Assembly (NCBI RefSeq): GCF_030680395.1
Contig: NZ_JAUXVR010000007.1
Span: forward strand, 124,001 to 188,000
Direction: 5' to 3'
From: Methylobacter sp.
GTDB lineage: Bacteria > Pseudomonadota > Gammaproteobacteria > Methylococcales > Methylomonadaceae
Length of the DNA: 64,000 bases
The notes below the pieces were generated by a model, which saw only the letters and a program-made list of their open reading frames with translations, was not told the DNA's origin and did no database searches. Within the stretch, counting starts at the first letter, position 1; every line of letters begins with the position of its first letter. Made by a program: the position numbers and the translations under genes. Positions 25,583 to 35,767 of the stretch are shown here, one piece after another.

Positions 25583-28500
25583 ATGACGATTCACGAGGAA
25601 CAAAGAGGAAAAAACACAATGACTCCTCCCAGCAACTTATCGCGATTTTCGCGTAGCCTCTGGCTGGCATTGGGAATGTTTGTCGTTTTCGCCATTCTTT
25701 TTGTCATATACGTCCGTTCGGAAAAGCAGATTGATCGCGCCAATGAGTCGCGGCTTCAATCCCATTTGTTGGCTGACGAGTTACGTCAGTCGTCAGATGA
25801 TCTTACCCGTATGGTGCGAAGTTACGTCATCACCGGCAATCCTGTCTATAAACAACATTTTCAGGAGATTATCGACATCCGCGACGGCAAGATGTCCCGC
25901 CCGGTCAATTACCACAATATCTATTGGGATCTGGTACTGTCTGATGACCCGCGTCCGGACAGCGGGCAAAAGATTGCCTTGCTGGACCTGGTGCAGCAAG
26001 CCGGTTTTACCGGGGAAGAATTTGCCAGGCTTGCACAAGCCAAGGCTAATTCGGATAGGCTCACCAACACTGAATTCGCCGCGATGAAGTTGGTCGAATC
26101 CACGGCCACACCTATCGAGGCTAACCGTCTCAAAGCAAGCCTGATGTTGCAAGACGCAAGCTACCATCAGGCCAAGGCTGGTGTCATGCAACCGATCAGC
26201 GAGTTCTACCAGCTGATGAATCAACGCACCCTGGATGCCGTCTACGCTGCGGAGAATAATGCTGAGTTCTTGCGCGTGGTATTCATCTCATCCGGTTTGT
26301 TGTTGTTATTTATGCTGCGGCGCGTTTACCGGATCTTGCATACCACGTTGGGATCGTCGCTGAGTGAATTGTATGGGCGTATTATCTGTATAGGTCGTGG
26401 AGATTTTTCATCCGCCATTCCTGTCGCAGCAGGCATGGAAAACAGTGTGCTGGGCTGGCTGTCTGAAACGCAGATCAATCTTGCCCGCTTTGACGCTCAG
26501 CGCAAGGAAGCCGAACTGAGAAATGAACGCATGACCCAGCTTTATGCCGCTTTGAGCCAGTGCAACCAAGCTATCGTGCGCTGCAGTAATGAAGATGAGC
26601 TGTTTTCGCAAATTTGCTGCGATGCGGTGAATTTCGGCGGAATGAAGATGGCATGGATAGGCATGCTGGACGAACAAAGCAAACAGCTTAAGCCGGTTGC
26701 GTCTTATGGTAGCGGTACGGAATATCTGGAAGGGATTCAAATTTCGATTGATGAAAACGAGGCGGCCGGGCAAGGCCCGACCGGAACAGCCATGCGTGAA
26801 GATCATCATTTTTGGTGCCAGGATTTTCAGCATGATCCTGTAACCACACCCTGGCACGAGCGCGGCGCAACGTTCGGTTGGAATGCTTCAGCCGCGCTGC
26901 CCTTGCACAGAAACGGCGCGGTTATTGGAGTTTTCACTTTATATGCCGCCGAAATCAATGCCTTTGATCAACCCGCACGCGACCTGCTGGTTGAAATGGC
27001 GATGGACATCGACTACGCATTGAACAGTTTTGAGCACGAAGCGCAACGTAAGCAGGCTGAAAGTTTACTTGCAGATTCGCATCGCCTGCTCAAAATGATC
27101 ATCGACACGGCCCCCATACGTGTTTTCTGGAAAGATACGGAATTACGTTATATGGGCTGTAATCCCGCTTTTGCCAAGGATGCGGGAGAAGTCTCAGCAC
27201 AGGATATAATCGGCAAGGACGATTTTCAGCTGGCCTGGAAAGAGCAGGCCGAACACTATCGAGCCGATGACCGGCGGATAATGGAATCAAATATTCCCAA
27301 GCTTGCTTTTGAAGAGCAGCAAACCAGGCCTGATGGGGCAATCATCTGGCTGCGTACATCTAAAGTGCCGCTTCAGAATGAGGCTAACGAAACCATCGGT
27401 ATGTTGGGTATTTACGAAGACATAACCGAGCAAAAGTGTACTGAGGAACGTATTCATTATCTGGCGAATTTCGATCCGCTGACCGGATTGCCGAACCGCA
27501 CTCAACTGAATGATCATCTTAACTATGCCCTCAGCCTGGCGAAGCGCAGCAACGGGCATTTGGCATTGATGTTCCTCGACCTCGACCATTTCAAAGATAT
27601 CAATGACTCGCTCGGCCACAGTATTGGTGACGCCTTGTTGATTGAGTTGGCAAAGCGTCTGCGCCTGGTGCTTCGAACAGAAGACACGGTGACGCGTTTG
27701 GGCGGGGACGAATTTATTTTGTTATTACCCGGCGTCGATGCCATCGGCGCGGTGCATGTGGCGCAAAAATTACTGGATGCCATTGCCGAGTCTTATTGGG
27801 TCGAACTCTATGACCTGGCTCTGACCGCATCGATCGGTATTGCGCTCTATCCGGAAGATGGCGGCGATCTGGAAACACTCTCCAAGAACGCCGATACCGC
27901 TATGTATCGTGCCAAACAGGAAGGCCGCCAATGCTATCGTTTCTTTACCCAGGAAATGCAAGCTCGCTCGGCACGCAATCTGCAATTGGTAAATGCGCTG
28001 CATCACGCGCTGGAGCGCAACCAATTACAGGTCTATTACCAGCCGCAAGTGGCCATGCAAGACGGCCATGTCATCGGGGCCGAGGCCTTGTTGCGCTGGC
28101 AGCATCCCGAATTGGGCATGGTGTCTCCGGCAGAATTTATTCCTGTCGCGGAAGGCAGCGGGCTGATCCTGCCGATCGGCGAATGGGTATTAAGATGCGC
28201 GGTGCGGCAGGCAAAAGCCTGGATGGATGAGGGTTTCGGCCCGCTGGTTATGGCCGTGAACCTGTCCGCGGTGCAGTTTCGTCATCCCGATTTGCCGGAG
28301 CTGGTCACGCGCATACTCGACGAAGAAGGTTTGCCGCCCGAGTATCTGGAGCTGGAGTTGACCGAAGGCGTGGCAATGCACAACCCGCAAGGCGCTATCG
28401 CCGTGATGAATAATCTGCATGAGCGCGGTATTCGTATGTCGATCGATGATTTCGGCACCGGCTATTCCTCGCTGAGCTATCTGAAGAAATTCAAGGTGTA

Positions 28501-28750
28501 CAAACTCAAGATCGACCAGTCCTTTGTCCGCGACATCAGTACCGATTCGGAAGACAAAGTGATCGTCAGCGCCATTATCAACCTGGCGAAGAGCCTTGGC
28601 CTGAAAACCATTGCCGAAGGCGTGGAAACGGCAGGGCAGATGGCGTTCCTGCGCGAACAGGGTTGTGATGAAATGCAGGGATATCTGTTCAGCAAGCCGG
28701 TACCGATAGAGCAGTTTGAAGCAGTTCTGAAACAGGGCTTTGTTTTCTGA
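25583..28750 (+). CDS. Membrane GAF-PAS-GGDEF-EAL c-di-GMP turnover protein
   Basis: A 1055-residue protein. ATG 25583 and ATG 25619 are both possible; the second has AGAGG 10 bases upstream. Two membrane helices (about residues 25-47 and 230-248) bracket a periplasmic helical sensor. A GAF domain follows near residues 330-490 and a PAS domain near 510-620 (TAPIRVFWKDTELRYMGCNP). The GGDEF domain has DPLTGLPNRTQL, RTED as I-site and TRLGGDEF. The EAL domain has GAEALLRWQHPELG, NLSAVQFRHPDL, ELTEGVAM, DDFGTGYSSLSYL and KIDQSFVRDI. Both catalytic cores look intact, so it could make or break c-di-GMP; many such hybrids act mainly as phosphodiesterases. The net direction is not readable. Confidence 0.9.
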   Translation: MTIHEEQRGKNTMTPPSNLSRFSRSLWLALGMFVVFAILFVIYVRSEKQIDRANESRLQSHLLADELRQSSDDLTRMVRSYVITGNPVYKQHFQEIIDIRDGKMSRPVNYHNIYWDLVLSDDPRPDSGQKIALLDLVQQAGFTGEEFARLAQAKANSDRLTNTEFAAMKLVESTATPIEANRLKASLMLQDASYHQAKAGVMQPISEFYQLMNQRTLDAVYAAENNAEFLRVVFISSGLLLLFMLRRVYRILHTTLGSSLSELYGRIICIGRGDFSSAIPVAAGMENSVLGWLSETQINLARFDAQRKEAELRNERMTQLYAALSQCNQAIVRCSNEDELFSQICCDAVNFGGMKMAWIGMLDEQSKQLKPVASYGSGTEYLEGIQISIDENEAAGQGPTGTAMREDHHFWCQDFQHDPVTTPWHERGATFGWNASAALPLHRNGAVIGVFTLYAAEINAFDQPARDLLVEMAMDIDYALNSFEHEAQRKQAESLLADSHRLLKMIIDTAPIRVFWKDTELRYMGCNPAFAKDAGEVSAQDIIGKDDFQLAWKEQAEHYRADDRRIMESNIPKLAFEEQQTRPDGAIIWLRTSKVPLQNEANETIGMLGIYEDITEQKCTEERIHYLANFDPLTGLPNRTQLNDHLNYALSLAKRSNGHLALMFLDLDHFKDINDSLGHSIGDALLIELAKRLRLVLRTEDTVTRLGGDEFILLLPGVDAIGAVHVAQKLLDAIAESYWVELYDLALTASIGIALYPEDGGDLETLSKNADTAMYRAKQEGRQCYRFFTQEMQARSARNLQLVNALHHALERNQLQVYYQPQVAMQDGHVIGAEALLRWQHPELGMVSPAEFIPVAEGSGLILPIGEWVLRCAVRQAKAWMDEGFGPLVMAVNLSAVQFRHPDLPELVTRILDEEGLPPEYLELELTEGVAMHNPQGAIAVMNNLHERGIRMSIDDFGTGYSSLSYLKKFKVYKLKIDQSFVRDISTDSEDKVIVSAIINLAKSLGLKTIAEGVETAGQMAFLREQGCDEMQGYLFSKPVPIEQFEAVLKQGFVF

Positions 28751-29102
28751 TGAGACGCCAAATTCGATTTGCCGTCCATGAAACAGGTAGATGCGGTCGG
28801 CCGTATGGCTTGAAGCGAATAAGATGTAACAGTTCGCATAGCTAAGGAATACAGGTGTGCTCCTCATTTCTTTGAAAGGATAGTGAAAGGTTGCAATGTT
28901 AAACTAGCCGGTGGATACCGCTTTTTGACGCGTGCGTGAAACAATAGTTTTAGTTTGCAGGCGCCTACATTATTGAAATCCGCGATGATCGGTAAAAACT
29001 ATTGATAGCGTTCAAGCTTAATGCTTGCCAAGCAACAACCTTAACGTACAATTGCTAACCCTCTAAACTACCAGACAACAGAGCATAAGGAATACTAAAA
29101 TC
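28751..29102. other. Intergenic region upstream of the Dab operon
   Basis: 352 bases without a gene. It carries the likely operon promoter (29025-29052). Just upstream is a small palindrome CAAGC-TTAAT-GCTTG near 29013-29027, which could be a regulator site but could also be chance. Nothing else is recognised. Confidence 0.6.
29025..29052 (+). promoter_or_regulatory. Sigma-70-type promoter of the Dab operon
   Basis: TTGCCA (29025-29030), a 16-base spacer and TACAAT (29047-29052) each match five of six consensus bases. It lies 50 bases before the first gene, leaving a leader of about 43 bases that contains AAGGA before the ATG. Confidence 0.6.
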
Positions 29103-30593
29103 ATGGGGATACTCAGCATATTGCTCTGGACTCCGGCTGCCGGAGTCTTGCTTCTGGCATTAATTTCCGGTCAAAATATTCAGCTAATCCGCTATATCGC
29201 GAATCTGTTTACTACTATCGCCTTTTTATTGGTCTGCTGGCTGCTGAGCATTTATAACGCGCACGATGCCAATCTACAGTTTAACGAATACTTTCCGCTT
29301 AACCCTAAGTTAGGCAGCGCTTATGCGTTGGGCATAGACGGTTTATCGATGCCCATGCTGGTATTGGCGACATTGCTAACGTCGATAGCATTGCTGGCCT
29401 CGTTCTCCGTATCCAGCAGCGTTAAGGGTTATCATATTTGTATTTTGTTGCTTGAATTCGGGATGTTGGGTGTGTTTCTGGCTCAGGATTGGGCGTTGTT
29501 CTATATCTTCTGGGAAGTGACTTTAATCCCGCTGTTCTTTTTAATCGGTCGCTGGGGCGGCAAGAGGCGGCACACGGCCAGTCTTAATTTTGTGCTGTAC
29601 ACGATGGGCGGCTCGGTTTTTATGCTGATCAGCTTGCTGGCGATCAGTCAGTACGATCTTGAACACGGCGGCTCTTTAATGTCCTCCATGCATCAGGCGG
29701 CGCAAGACATGCCGCGGGTTGAGCAAGTCTTGGTGCTGCTCGGTTTTGTGATCGGTTTTGGCGTTAAAATGCCGATTTTCCCGCTGCACGGCTGGCTGCC
29801 GCTGGCGCATGTCGAAGCGCCCAGTCCGGTCAGTATTTTGCTGTCCGGTATTTTACTGAAAATGGGCGCTTACGGATTGATCAGGGCGGTGGTGATGCTG
29901 CCGGAGGCCGCTAAACTATTGCAACCTTTCCTGATTTTTCTGGGATTGTTCGGCATGCTGTATGGCGGACTCTTGGCCTGGCGGCAACGCGATCTCAAAG
30001 CCATGGTGGCCTATTCCTCAATCAGCCATATGGGCATTGTTTTGTTGGGTATCGCGACATTGAACGAAGCGGGCATTACCGGCGCGGTTTTGCAAATGAC
30101 CGCTCACGGCCTGATTGCCGGGGCGCTGTTTCTGCTGGTCGGTCTGCTGTATGAGCGCACGCATACCCGCAACATTCAGGATTATAGTTCGTTGGTTCAG
30201 GTGATGCCGCGCTTTGCCCTGTTCATGACTTTAACCTTGTTGGCGGCGATGGGGCTGCCGGGTTCGGTTGGTTTTATTGCCGAATTGCATACCTTGATTG
30301 GAACCTATAGCTCATCGTCAAGCATCGGCCTGGGAATGGGCTTGATGGTGTTTTTTAGCATGAGTATTTTGATCGGTTCCGCCTATGCGGTGCGCACTAT
30401 CAGCTTGTTGTTTACCGGACCGGTAAAGCCGCAGATGCAGCAGGTCAAAGACTTGACGGCACCGGAGTTATTGGCTGCCGGGATACTGGTCAGCAGCGTA
30501 GTGGCGTTCGGTCTGATGCCTGGACCGCTGCTTGATTTGTCGGCAGCAACCATCGGCCAGATGAACGGCGTGATTAGTCAACGGATTTTGTAG
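29103..30593 (+). CDS. NuoM-like proton-channel subunit, first gene of the Dab operon
   Basis: A 496-residue, 14-helix protein of the ND4/NuoM antiporter-like family. The conserved membrane glutamate is in FWEVTLIPLFFLIGRW. The first key lysine is in GFGVKMPIFPLHGWLP and the second in GILLKMGAYGLIR, matching the proton-pathway residues of complex I subunit M. No other complex I genes are nearby, so it does not belong to a NADH dehydrogenase. With DabA immediately downstream (9 bases) it is likely a proton-conducting partner for bicarbonate accumulation. Start ATG 29103 has AAGGA upstream. Confidence 0.88.
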   Translation: MGILSILLWTPAAGVLLLALISGQNIQLIRYIANLFTTIAFLLVCWLLSIYNAHDANLQFNEYFPLNPKLGSAYALGIDGLSMPMLVLATLLTSIALLASFSVSSSVKGYHICILLLEFGMLGVFLAQDWALFYIFWEVTLIPLFFLIGRWGGKRRHTASLNFVLYTMGGSVFMLISLLAISQYDLEHGGSLMSSMHQAAQDMPRVEQVLVLLGFVIGFGVKMPIFPLHGWLPLAHVEAPSPVSILLSGILLKMGAYGLIRAVVMLPEAAKLLQPFLIFLGLFGMLYGGLLAWRQRDLKAMVAYSSISHMGIVLLGIATLNEAGITGAVLQMTAHGLIAGALFLLVGLLYERTHTRNIQDYSSLVQVMPRFALFMTLTLLAAMGLPGSVGFIAELHTLIGTYSSSSSIGLGMGLMVFFSMSILIGSAYAVRTISLLFTGPVKPQMQQVKDLTAPELLAAGILVSSVVAFGLMPGPLLDLSAATIGQMNGVISQRIL

Positions 30594-30602
30594 GGTTTAG
30601 TA

Positions 30603-33600
30603 ATGCAAGAGTCTCCTTTAAACTTACGTGAGCAAATCACCTCAGCGCTAAACCATCTGGATCACGTTCTGCCCGGGCAGGCGCCGATCCTCGATTTCGT
30701 GCATCACAATACTTTACATGGCTTTCAGCATCTGCCGTTTGACGAGGCCCTGGCTGAATTCGAAGCCTTGACCGGTATTTGCGGCTACCTGCCTGAAACG
30801 CAAAACCGCGATTTTTATCGGCAGGGACGCATTAATGAAAGCGACCTGTCCGCCGCCTTTACTCAATATCCGAACTTGCAGACCGAGCAAATCGTTTGCG
30901 GCCTAAAAGCCAAGACCATCACCCGACAGGATATTTGCCGCATTGCGCTGTTATTCGATTTGCAGGCGGTTAGCGTCAGCCAGTTGAACTGGCAAATAGA
31001 AGAGCTGGCGGCACTGGAGGCGGTGCAGGCCGATGTGCCTGAGCCGATTCGCCAGAGCTTGCAAGCCGCCGACAGCAACGTTATTCGGCAATTGTGGAAA
31101 AGTATTTTAACCAAGCTCGGACTGGAACAGGCGGCTTTGCACCCGGAAAACATGCTGGATTTGTCGCTGGAACAGGCTGACGACTGGCTGGAGCAAGTCG
31201 TCAGCATCGCCGCTCGGGACAGGCATGGGAACGGGAATGGCGCATCGACACATCAGCAAATGCGGCAACAGGCAGGTGCGGCACTGGATGAACTGCTCGA
31301 CGAAGTCGGCGGCAACATTAGCTTGCGGGGCTTTATTCTGGCATTGAGCGGCATAGACATTCTCGATGCTATCCGTTCGCAGCTGATACGCTTTTGTGCA
31401 TCAGGGCTGGATGAAGGCGTAGCGGCATGGCAGTTGCCTGAACGCAATCGCTTAGGGCTTTACGCGGCCTGGCGGGTAACGGCGCAGTATGACGCCAATC
31501 CTTTTTTGCATGAGTTACTCGACTGGCAACAGATTATCTCCGAATTGCCCGAAGACGCGGTCGATACCATCATCCTGCAACTCGAGCACCTGGAAATACC
31601 GCAAGCGCACTGGGATGGTTATCTTCGCCGGCTGGCGCTGGAAATACCCGGCTGGTCTGGGCTGATTAACTGGCGGCAGCATCATCCTAACTATCATACC
31701 GCCAATGATGCCGCGCCAACGCTTGCCGATTATCTGGCGATACGCCTGACGCTGGATCGGCTGTGGCTGAATCAGGTTTGCCGCGACACCTGGAAAATCG
31801 AAGCCAAGTTCAGCTCAATTCGCAGCTATTTCCGCAAGAATCTGTCGGAATTCATGGTGCGCAGTCGCTTGTATCAGGGCGACTTGCCGGAATATTTGAC
31901 CCACCAGGCGGAATCGTTGGCCTTGCATGCCGGTTCCGAACGTTATGATCGCATCGATTGGCAGCAGCTTGCCGACCTGATTTGGACCTGGCAGTGCAGT
32001 CCATTGGCGGATAACCACGCTGTAGTCGGCCATTTGCCGTGTAACAGCGGCTGGCGACTGTTTCGTTTGTGCCAGCATCTGGGGCTTAATGCCGCAGACC
32101 TGCAACAACTGGATACCCAGGATTTACAGGCGATGTTGGCGGTGCTGGATGAATTCACCCCGACCGAGCGCAGTAAAGTCTGGCTGATGGCTTACGAACA
32201 TCATTACCGGGAGGACTTTTTTCAGGCGCTACGGGCAAACCATCATCGCGGTCGCTGGGCCGGGCGCGGGCAGCGTCCCGACTCGCAGATCATCTTCTGC
32301 ATGGACGACCGTGAAGAAGGCTTTCGCCGTCATCTTGAAGAACTCAATCCTGCCGTTGAAACATTGGGCGCAGCCGGATTTTTCGGCGTTGCGATGAATT
32401 ACAAGGGACTCGACGACAGCAAGGTAACGCCGCTGTGTCCTGTGGTGGTAACGCCCGCGCATGAAGTTCGGGAAGTACCGCAGTCCGGCAGCGAGTCGGC
32501 GCTACGTAAGCACAACCGTGGACTTAAGCTGAGCCGGTGGTTTGCCAATCAGGTACATCAGGGCTTGCGGCGTAATCTGTGGTTATCGCATCCGGTTATC
32601 AATACGATTGCACCCGTGACCTTCGCCGGATTATTGGCTAAAGCCCTGTTTCCAAAACCGCAACAAAGACTGGTTTCCGGCATAGCCCGGCTGGTTTTGC
32701 CTGAGGTTAAAACACAGCTGCTGTTTACCTCTACGGATGGGACAATGATTGCCGCACCCGAGCGCCCCAAACTGGGATTTACCGATAGCGAGCAGGCCGA
32801 CCGGGTTGCAGGCTTTTTGCGCAATACCGGCCTGACCTATGGCTTCTCGGAATTGGTTGTGTTAATGGGACACGGTTCCATCAGCCAAAACAACCCGCAT
32901 TTGGCGGCTTACGATTGCGGCGCCTGTAGCGGTCGGCACGGCGGGCCGAACGCCAGGGTGTTCGCAGCGATGGCTAATCGTCCTGAAATACGCGGGCTGC
33001 TGGCGGAACGCGGCATCACTATTCCGTCCGATACCTGGTTTATCGGTGCCGAGCACAACACCTGCAATGAAGAAATCAACTGGTATGACCTTGATCAGCT
33101 TCCCGCCGAGCGTCTGGCCGGGCTAAACAAACTACAGCAGGAATTACGGCATGCCCAACAGATGTCGGCACACGAACGCTGTCGCAGGCTGGCTTCGGCT
33201 CCGCGTAATCCGACCCCCGAACAGGCCTTGGCCCATATTGAGGAACGTGCCGCCGATTTCTCCCAGGCGCGGCCTGAACTCGGTCATGCCACTAATGCTT
33301 CGGCGGTCGTCGGTCGTCGTTGCTTAACGCAAGGCGCATTTTTTGATCGTCGGGTATTTTTGATTTCTTACGATCCGACTCAAGATCCGGACGGCAAGGT
33401 GCTGGAAAACATTTTGCTGGCGGTAGCTCCGGTTGGCGCAGGTATTAATCTGGAATATTATTTTTCCACCGTTAATAACGAGCGCTTCGGCTGCGGCTCT
33501 AAAGTACCGCATAACGTCACCGGTTTTTTTGGCGTAATGGAAGGAGCGAGCGGCGATTTACGTACGGGCCTGCCTCGGCAAATGATTGAAATCCACGAGC

Positions 33601-33914
33601 CGATGCGCTTGCAGATTCTGGTTGAGGCCAAAACCACGGTGCTGGAGCAGATTTATGCGCGCCAGGAAAGCATACGGGAGCTGGTCGCGGGTGGCTGGGT
33701 ACACCTAAGCGCTAAAGATCCTGATAGCGCCGATATCTTCTCATTTCGGATAGGCACGGGTTTTGTGCTTTGGCAAGCCGAGGCAAAAGATTTGCCGGTT
33801 CGGGATAATTCGCCGGATTGTTACCGGGATCAAACGCTGCCGGTAGCGCCGGTGTTGATCAAACAACCGCTTCGACAGGCTCAGGACTGGCCTGAACAGT
33901 TTGGGGTTGCGTAA
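30603..33914 (+). CDS. dabA: Inorganic carbon transport subunit DabA (DUF2309/UPF0753)
   Basis: A large soluble protein (1103 residues) related to beta-carbonic anhydrase. DabA binds zinc and, with a proton-conducting partner, drives one-way hydration of CO2 to bicarbonate inside the cell. The ligand set known from Halothiobacillus DabA is visible here as Cys566 and Asp568 ([13 protein letters not shown]), His757 ([13 protein letters not shown]) and Cys772 ([12 protein letters not shown]). The H-to-C spacing of 15 equals that of the characterised protein. The N-terminus has the family signature [19 protein letters not shown]. The last 15 residues (LRQAQD region) are encoded by a REP-type sequence, suggesting a slightly altered C-terminus. 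Its stop TAA overlaps an ATG, probably the ancestral dabB start before a repeat was inserted. Confidence 0.94.
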   Translation: MQESPLNLREQITSALNHLDHVLPGQAPILDFVHHNTLHGFQHLPFDEALAEFEALTGICGYLPETQNRDFYRQGRINESDLSAAFTQYPNLQTEQIVCGLKAKTITRQDICRIALLFDLQAVSVSQLNWQIEELAALEAVQADVPEPIRQSLQAADSNVIRQLWKSILTKLGLEQAALHPENMLDLSLEQADDWLEQVVSIAARDRHGNGNGASTHQQMRQQAGAALDELLDEVGGNISLRGFILALSGIDILDAIRSQLIRFCASGLDEGVAAWQLPERNRLGLYAAWRVTAQYDANPFLHELLDWQQIISELPEDAVDTIILQLEHLEIPQAHWDGYLRRLALEIPGWSGLINWRQHHPNYHTANDAAPTLADYLAIRLTLDRLWLNQVCRDTWKIEAKFSSIRSYFRKNLSEFMVRSRLYQGDLPEYLTHQAESLALHAGSERYDRIDWQQLADLIWTWQCSPLADNHAVVGHLPCNSGWRLFRLCQHLGLNAADLQQLDTQDLQAMLAVLDEFTPTERSKVWLMAYEHHYREDFFQALRANHHRGRWAGRGQRPDSQIIFCMDDREEGFRRHLEELNPAVETLGAAGFFGVAMNYKGLDDSKVTPLCPVVVTPAHEVREVPQSGSESALRKHNRGLKLSRWFANQVHQGLRRNLWLSHPVINTIAPVTFAGLLAKALFPKPQQRLVSGIARLVLPEVKTQLLFTSTDGTMIAAPERPKLGFTDSEQADRVAGFLRNTGLTYGFSELVVLMGHGSISQNNPHLAAYDCGACSGRHGGPNARVFAAMANRPEIRGLLAERGITIPSDTWFIGAEHNTCNEEINWYDLDQLPAERLAGLNKLQQELRHAQQMSAHERCRRLASAPRNPTPEQALAHIEERAADFSQARPELGHATNASAVVGRRCLTQGAFFDRRVFLISYDPTQDPDGKVLENILLAVAPVGAGINLEYYFSTVNNERFGCGSKVPHNVTGFFGVMEGASGDLRTGLPRQMIEIHEPMRLQILVEAKTTVLEQIYARQESIRELVAGGWVHLSAKDPDSADIFSFRIGTGFVLWQAEAKDLPVRDNSPDCYRDQTLPVAPVLIKQPLRQAQDWPEQFGVA

Positions 33915-33929
33915 TGGATGCATTAGACG

Positions 33930-34047
33930 TAGGCCGGAATAAGCCGGTTCGAGTGACAGCGAGAACTGGCGTTTCCGGCAAATACCTCCCGAACTCGCCG
34001 GAAACGCCACCTCGCGCTACGCGCTTGGATGGCCTTATTCCGGCCTA
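33930..34047. repeat. MITE-like palindromic element, copy 1 (inserted between dabA and dabB)
   Basis: The termini TAGGCCGGAATAAG (33930-33943) and CTTATTCCGGCCTA (34034-34047) are perfect inverted repeats. Inside are further inverted pieces (GGCGTTTCCGG / CCGGAAACGCC). A second copy lies at 47007-47120. The 16-base sequence GTAATGGATGCATTAG occurs both at 33911-33926 and at 34156-34171, so the element plus about 125 other bases is bracketed by a duplication of the dabA stop / dabB start junction. An 81-codon open frame through it (33914-34159) is a by-product. Confidence 0.8.
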
Positions 34048-34158
34048 CATCCGAGTCCGCCATTCCAGTGTCCATATCGAAATGACGCTCTTTGATAGAC
34101 TTGTGTATAAAGACGAGAGCAGGAGCTTGGGAACCCGTGTAATGTTTGGAGTCGTGTA

Positions 34159-35760
34159 ATGGATGCATTAGTCATTTTAATTCCCTTAATGCCATTGGCT
34201 GCTGCTGCGGCTATCGGCATGGGGCATCTGTTTGGTGTGATCAGCGGTGAAACCGATGAAAGCATAACGGCAGACATAGCAGGCTGGACGATTAGTATGT
34301 CCAGTCTGCTGGCCTTGACTTTACTGGGTGCCGGTTTACTGGGTAAAAATACCGGCTTCTACACGGTAGGACACTGGCTGAACAGCGATACGCTGGACAT
34401 ACAGATAAACTTTATTACCGGCGGATTTAATGTCCGCTTGGCAGCGTTGTTTTCAGTGCTGTTAGCCATCGTCACCCACTTTTCAGTTAACTATATGCAC
34501 CGGGAAGCGGGGTACCACCGGTTCTTTTTTATTCTGAGCCTGTTTTCTTCGGCAATGCTGTTGCTGGTGTTGTCGGGTAATGCAGTCGGCACTTTTATCG
34601 GTTGGGAAGTGGCCGGATTATGTTCTTATTTTTTAATAGCTTATGCATATGATCGCCCGGTTGCGGTCGCTAATGCGACGCGCGTTTTTGTTACCAATCG
34701 TATCGGCGACGCCGCGTTTGTGTTGGGTGCGGGCTTAAGCTACGCCTGGCTTGATAGCGTTAATTGGAGCAATATCAATGCTGTATCCGCGCAGCTCACC
34801 CCAGGTCAAGCCACCGGAATTGCACTGTGTTTTGCGGTAGCCGCCTTTGCCAAATCGGCGCAACTGCCGTTCACTCCCTGGCTGGCCAGAGCAATGGAAG
34901 GGCCTACGCCATCAAGCGCGGTATTTTACGGTGCGGTTATGGTACATGCTGGCGTTTATTTGCTCATTTTGCTAAGGCCGATTTTTGAACATGCGCCCTT
35001 GGCTATGGCGGTAGTCGCTATAGTGGGCTTGATGACAGCGGTTTATGGTTTTGTGGTTGGACTGACCCAGACCGATGTTAAAAGCTCGTTGATTTTTGCG
35101 ACATCCGGTCAGTTGGGCCTGATGTTTCTGGAATGCGGCTTGGGGTTTTGGCAATTGGCCGGTTGGCATCTTTGCGCTCATGCGGTGGTCCGCGGCTATC
35201 AATTCCTGACTGCGCCGTCGCTAATGCATAATGTGCCGAGCAATTATATAGAGACTTCTCGGCGCAAAGTGTCCGCTCCTGCTCACGCCCATCGCCTGCG
35301 TCGTGTCGGCGATGTCCCTGCCTGGATTTATGTCGCTTCTTTACAGCGCTTCTGGCTGGACCAGATTACCGACTGGGCGCTGGTTAAACCGGTACGCGGC
35401 TTGGCGCACGATTTGAGTTATTTTGACGATCATATCGTTGACCGCATCATGGGGATTCCCGCCCCGGCAATCCGGACTATATCGTCACTCGCGCAAATGG
35501 AAGAACAGATGGTTGGCGCTCAGCTGGATAATGACTCCGATACCTTTGCCCAGGGCAGCGGTCTGGCGGGAAAACTCACCGAATGGATGGCGGCCGTCCT
35601 GCACTGGTTCGAGGACCGCTTTGTATTGCGCGGCATCGGCAAAAATGCAATCAATTACGGTCGAGAGCTTGGACATATCGCCAACAAGTTTGAACAATCA
35701 GTGCTCAGACCCCGCTATCTGGTGTTGTTTGTGTTTATAACATTGCTAGTTGCATTTTGA
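34159..35760 (+). CDS. dabB: Proton-channel subunit DabB (NuoL/ND5 family)
   Basis: A 533-residue membrane protein of the NuoL/ND5 type. The conserved glutamate lies in FIGWEVAGLCSYFLI, the lysine in FAKSAQLPFTPWL, and the family motif is MEGPTPSSAVFYGAVMVHAG. It lacks the long amphipathic C-terminal arm of complex I NuoL, as expected for DabB proteins, which dock to DabA. Start ATG 34159 is the second copy of a duplicated junction; it has only a weak GTGTAA-like leader. The insertion may therefore have weakened coupling to dabA. It is followed by two more channel-type subunits. Confidence 0.9.
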   Translation: MDALVILIPLMPLAAAAAIGMGHLFGVISGETDESITADIAGWTISMSSLLALTLLGAGLLGKNTGFYTVGHWLNSDTLDIQINFITGGFNVRLAALFSVLLAIVTHFSVNYMHREAGYHRFFFILSLFSSAMLLLVLSGNAVGTFIGWEVAGLCSYFLIAYAYDRPVAVANATRVFVTNRIGDAAFVLGAGLSYAWLDSVNWSNINAVSAQLTPGQATGIALCFAVAAFAKSAQLPFTPWLARAMEGPTPSSAVFYGAVMVHAGVYLLILLRPIFEHAPLAMAVVAIVGLMTAVYGFVVGLTQTDVKSSLIFATSGQLGLMFLECGLGFWQLAGWHLCAHAVVRGYQFLTAPSLMHNVPSNYIETSRRKVSAPAHAHRLRRVGDVPAWIYVASLQRFWLDQITDWALVKPVRGLAHDLSYFDDHIVDRIMGIPAPAIRTISSLAQMEEQMVGAQLDNDSDTFAQGSGLAGKLTEWMAAVLHWFEDRFVLRGIGKNAINYGRELGHIANKFEQSVLRPRYLVLFVFITLLVAF

Positions 35761-35767
35761 GGCCCTG

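Noticed and set aside
33914-34159. 81-codon open frame between dabA and dabB
   Set aside because: It begins with the duplicated dabB start and then reads through the MITE-like palindrome. The peptide has no family character.
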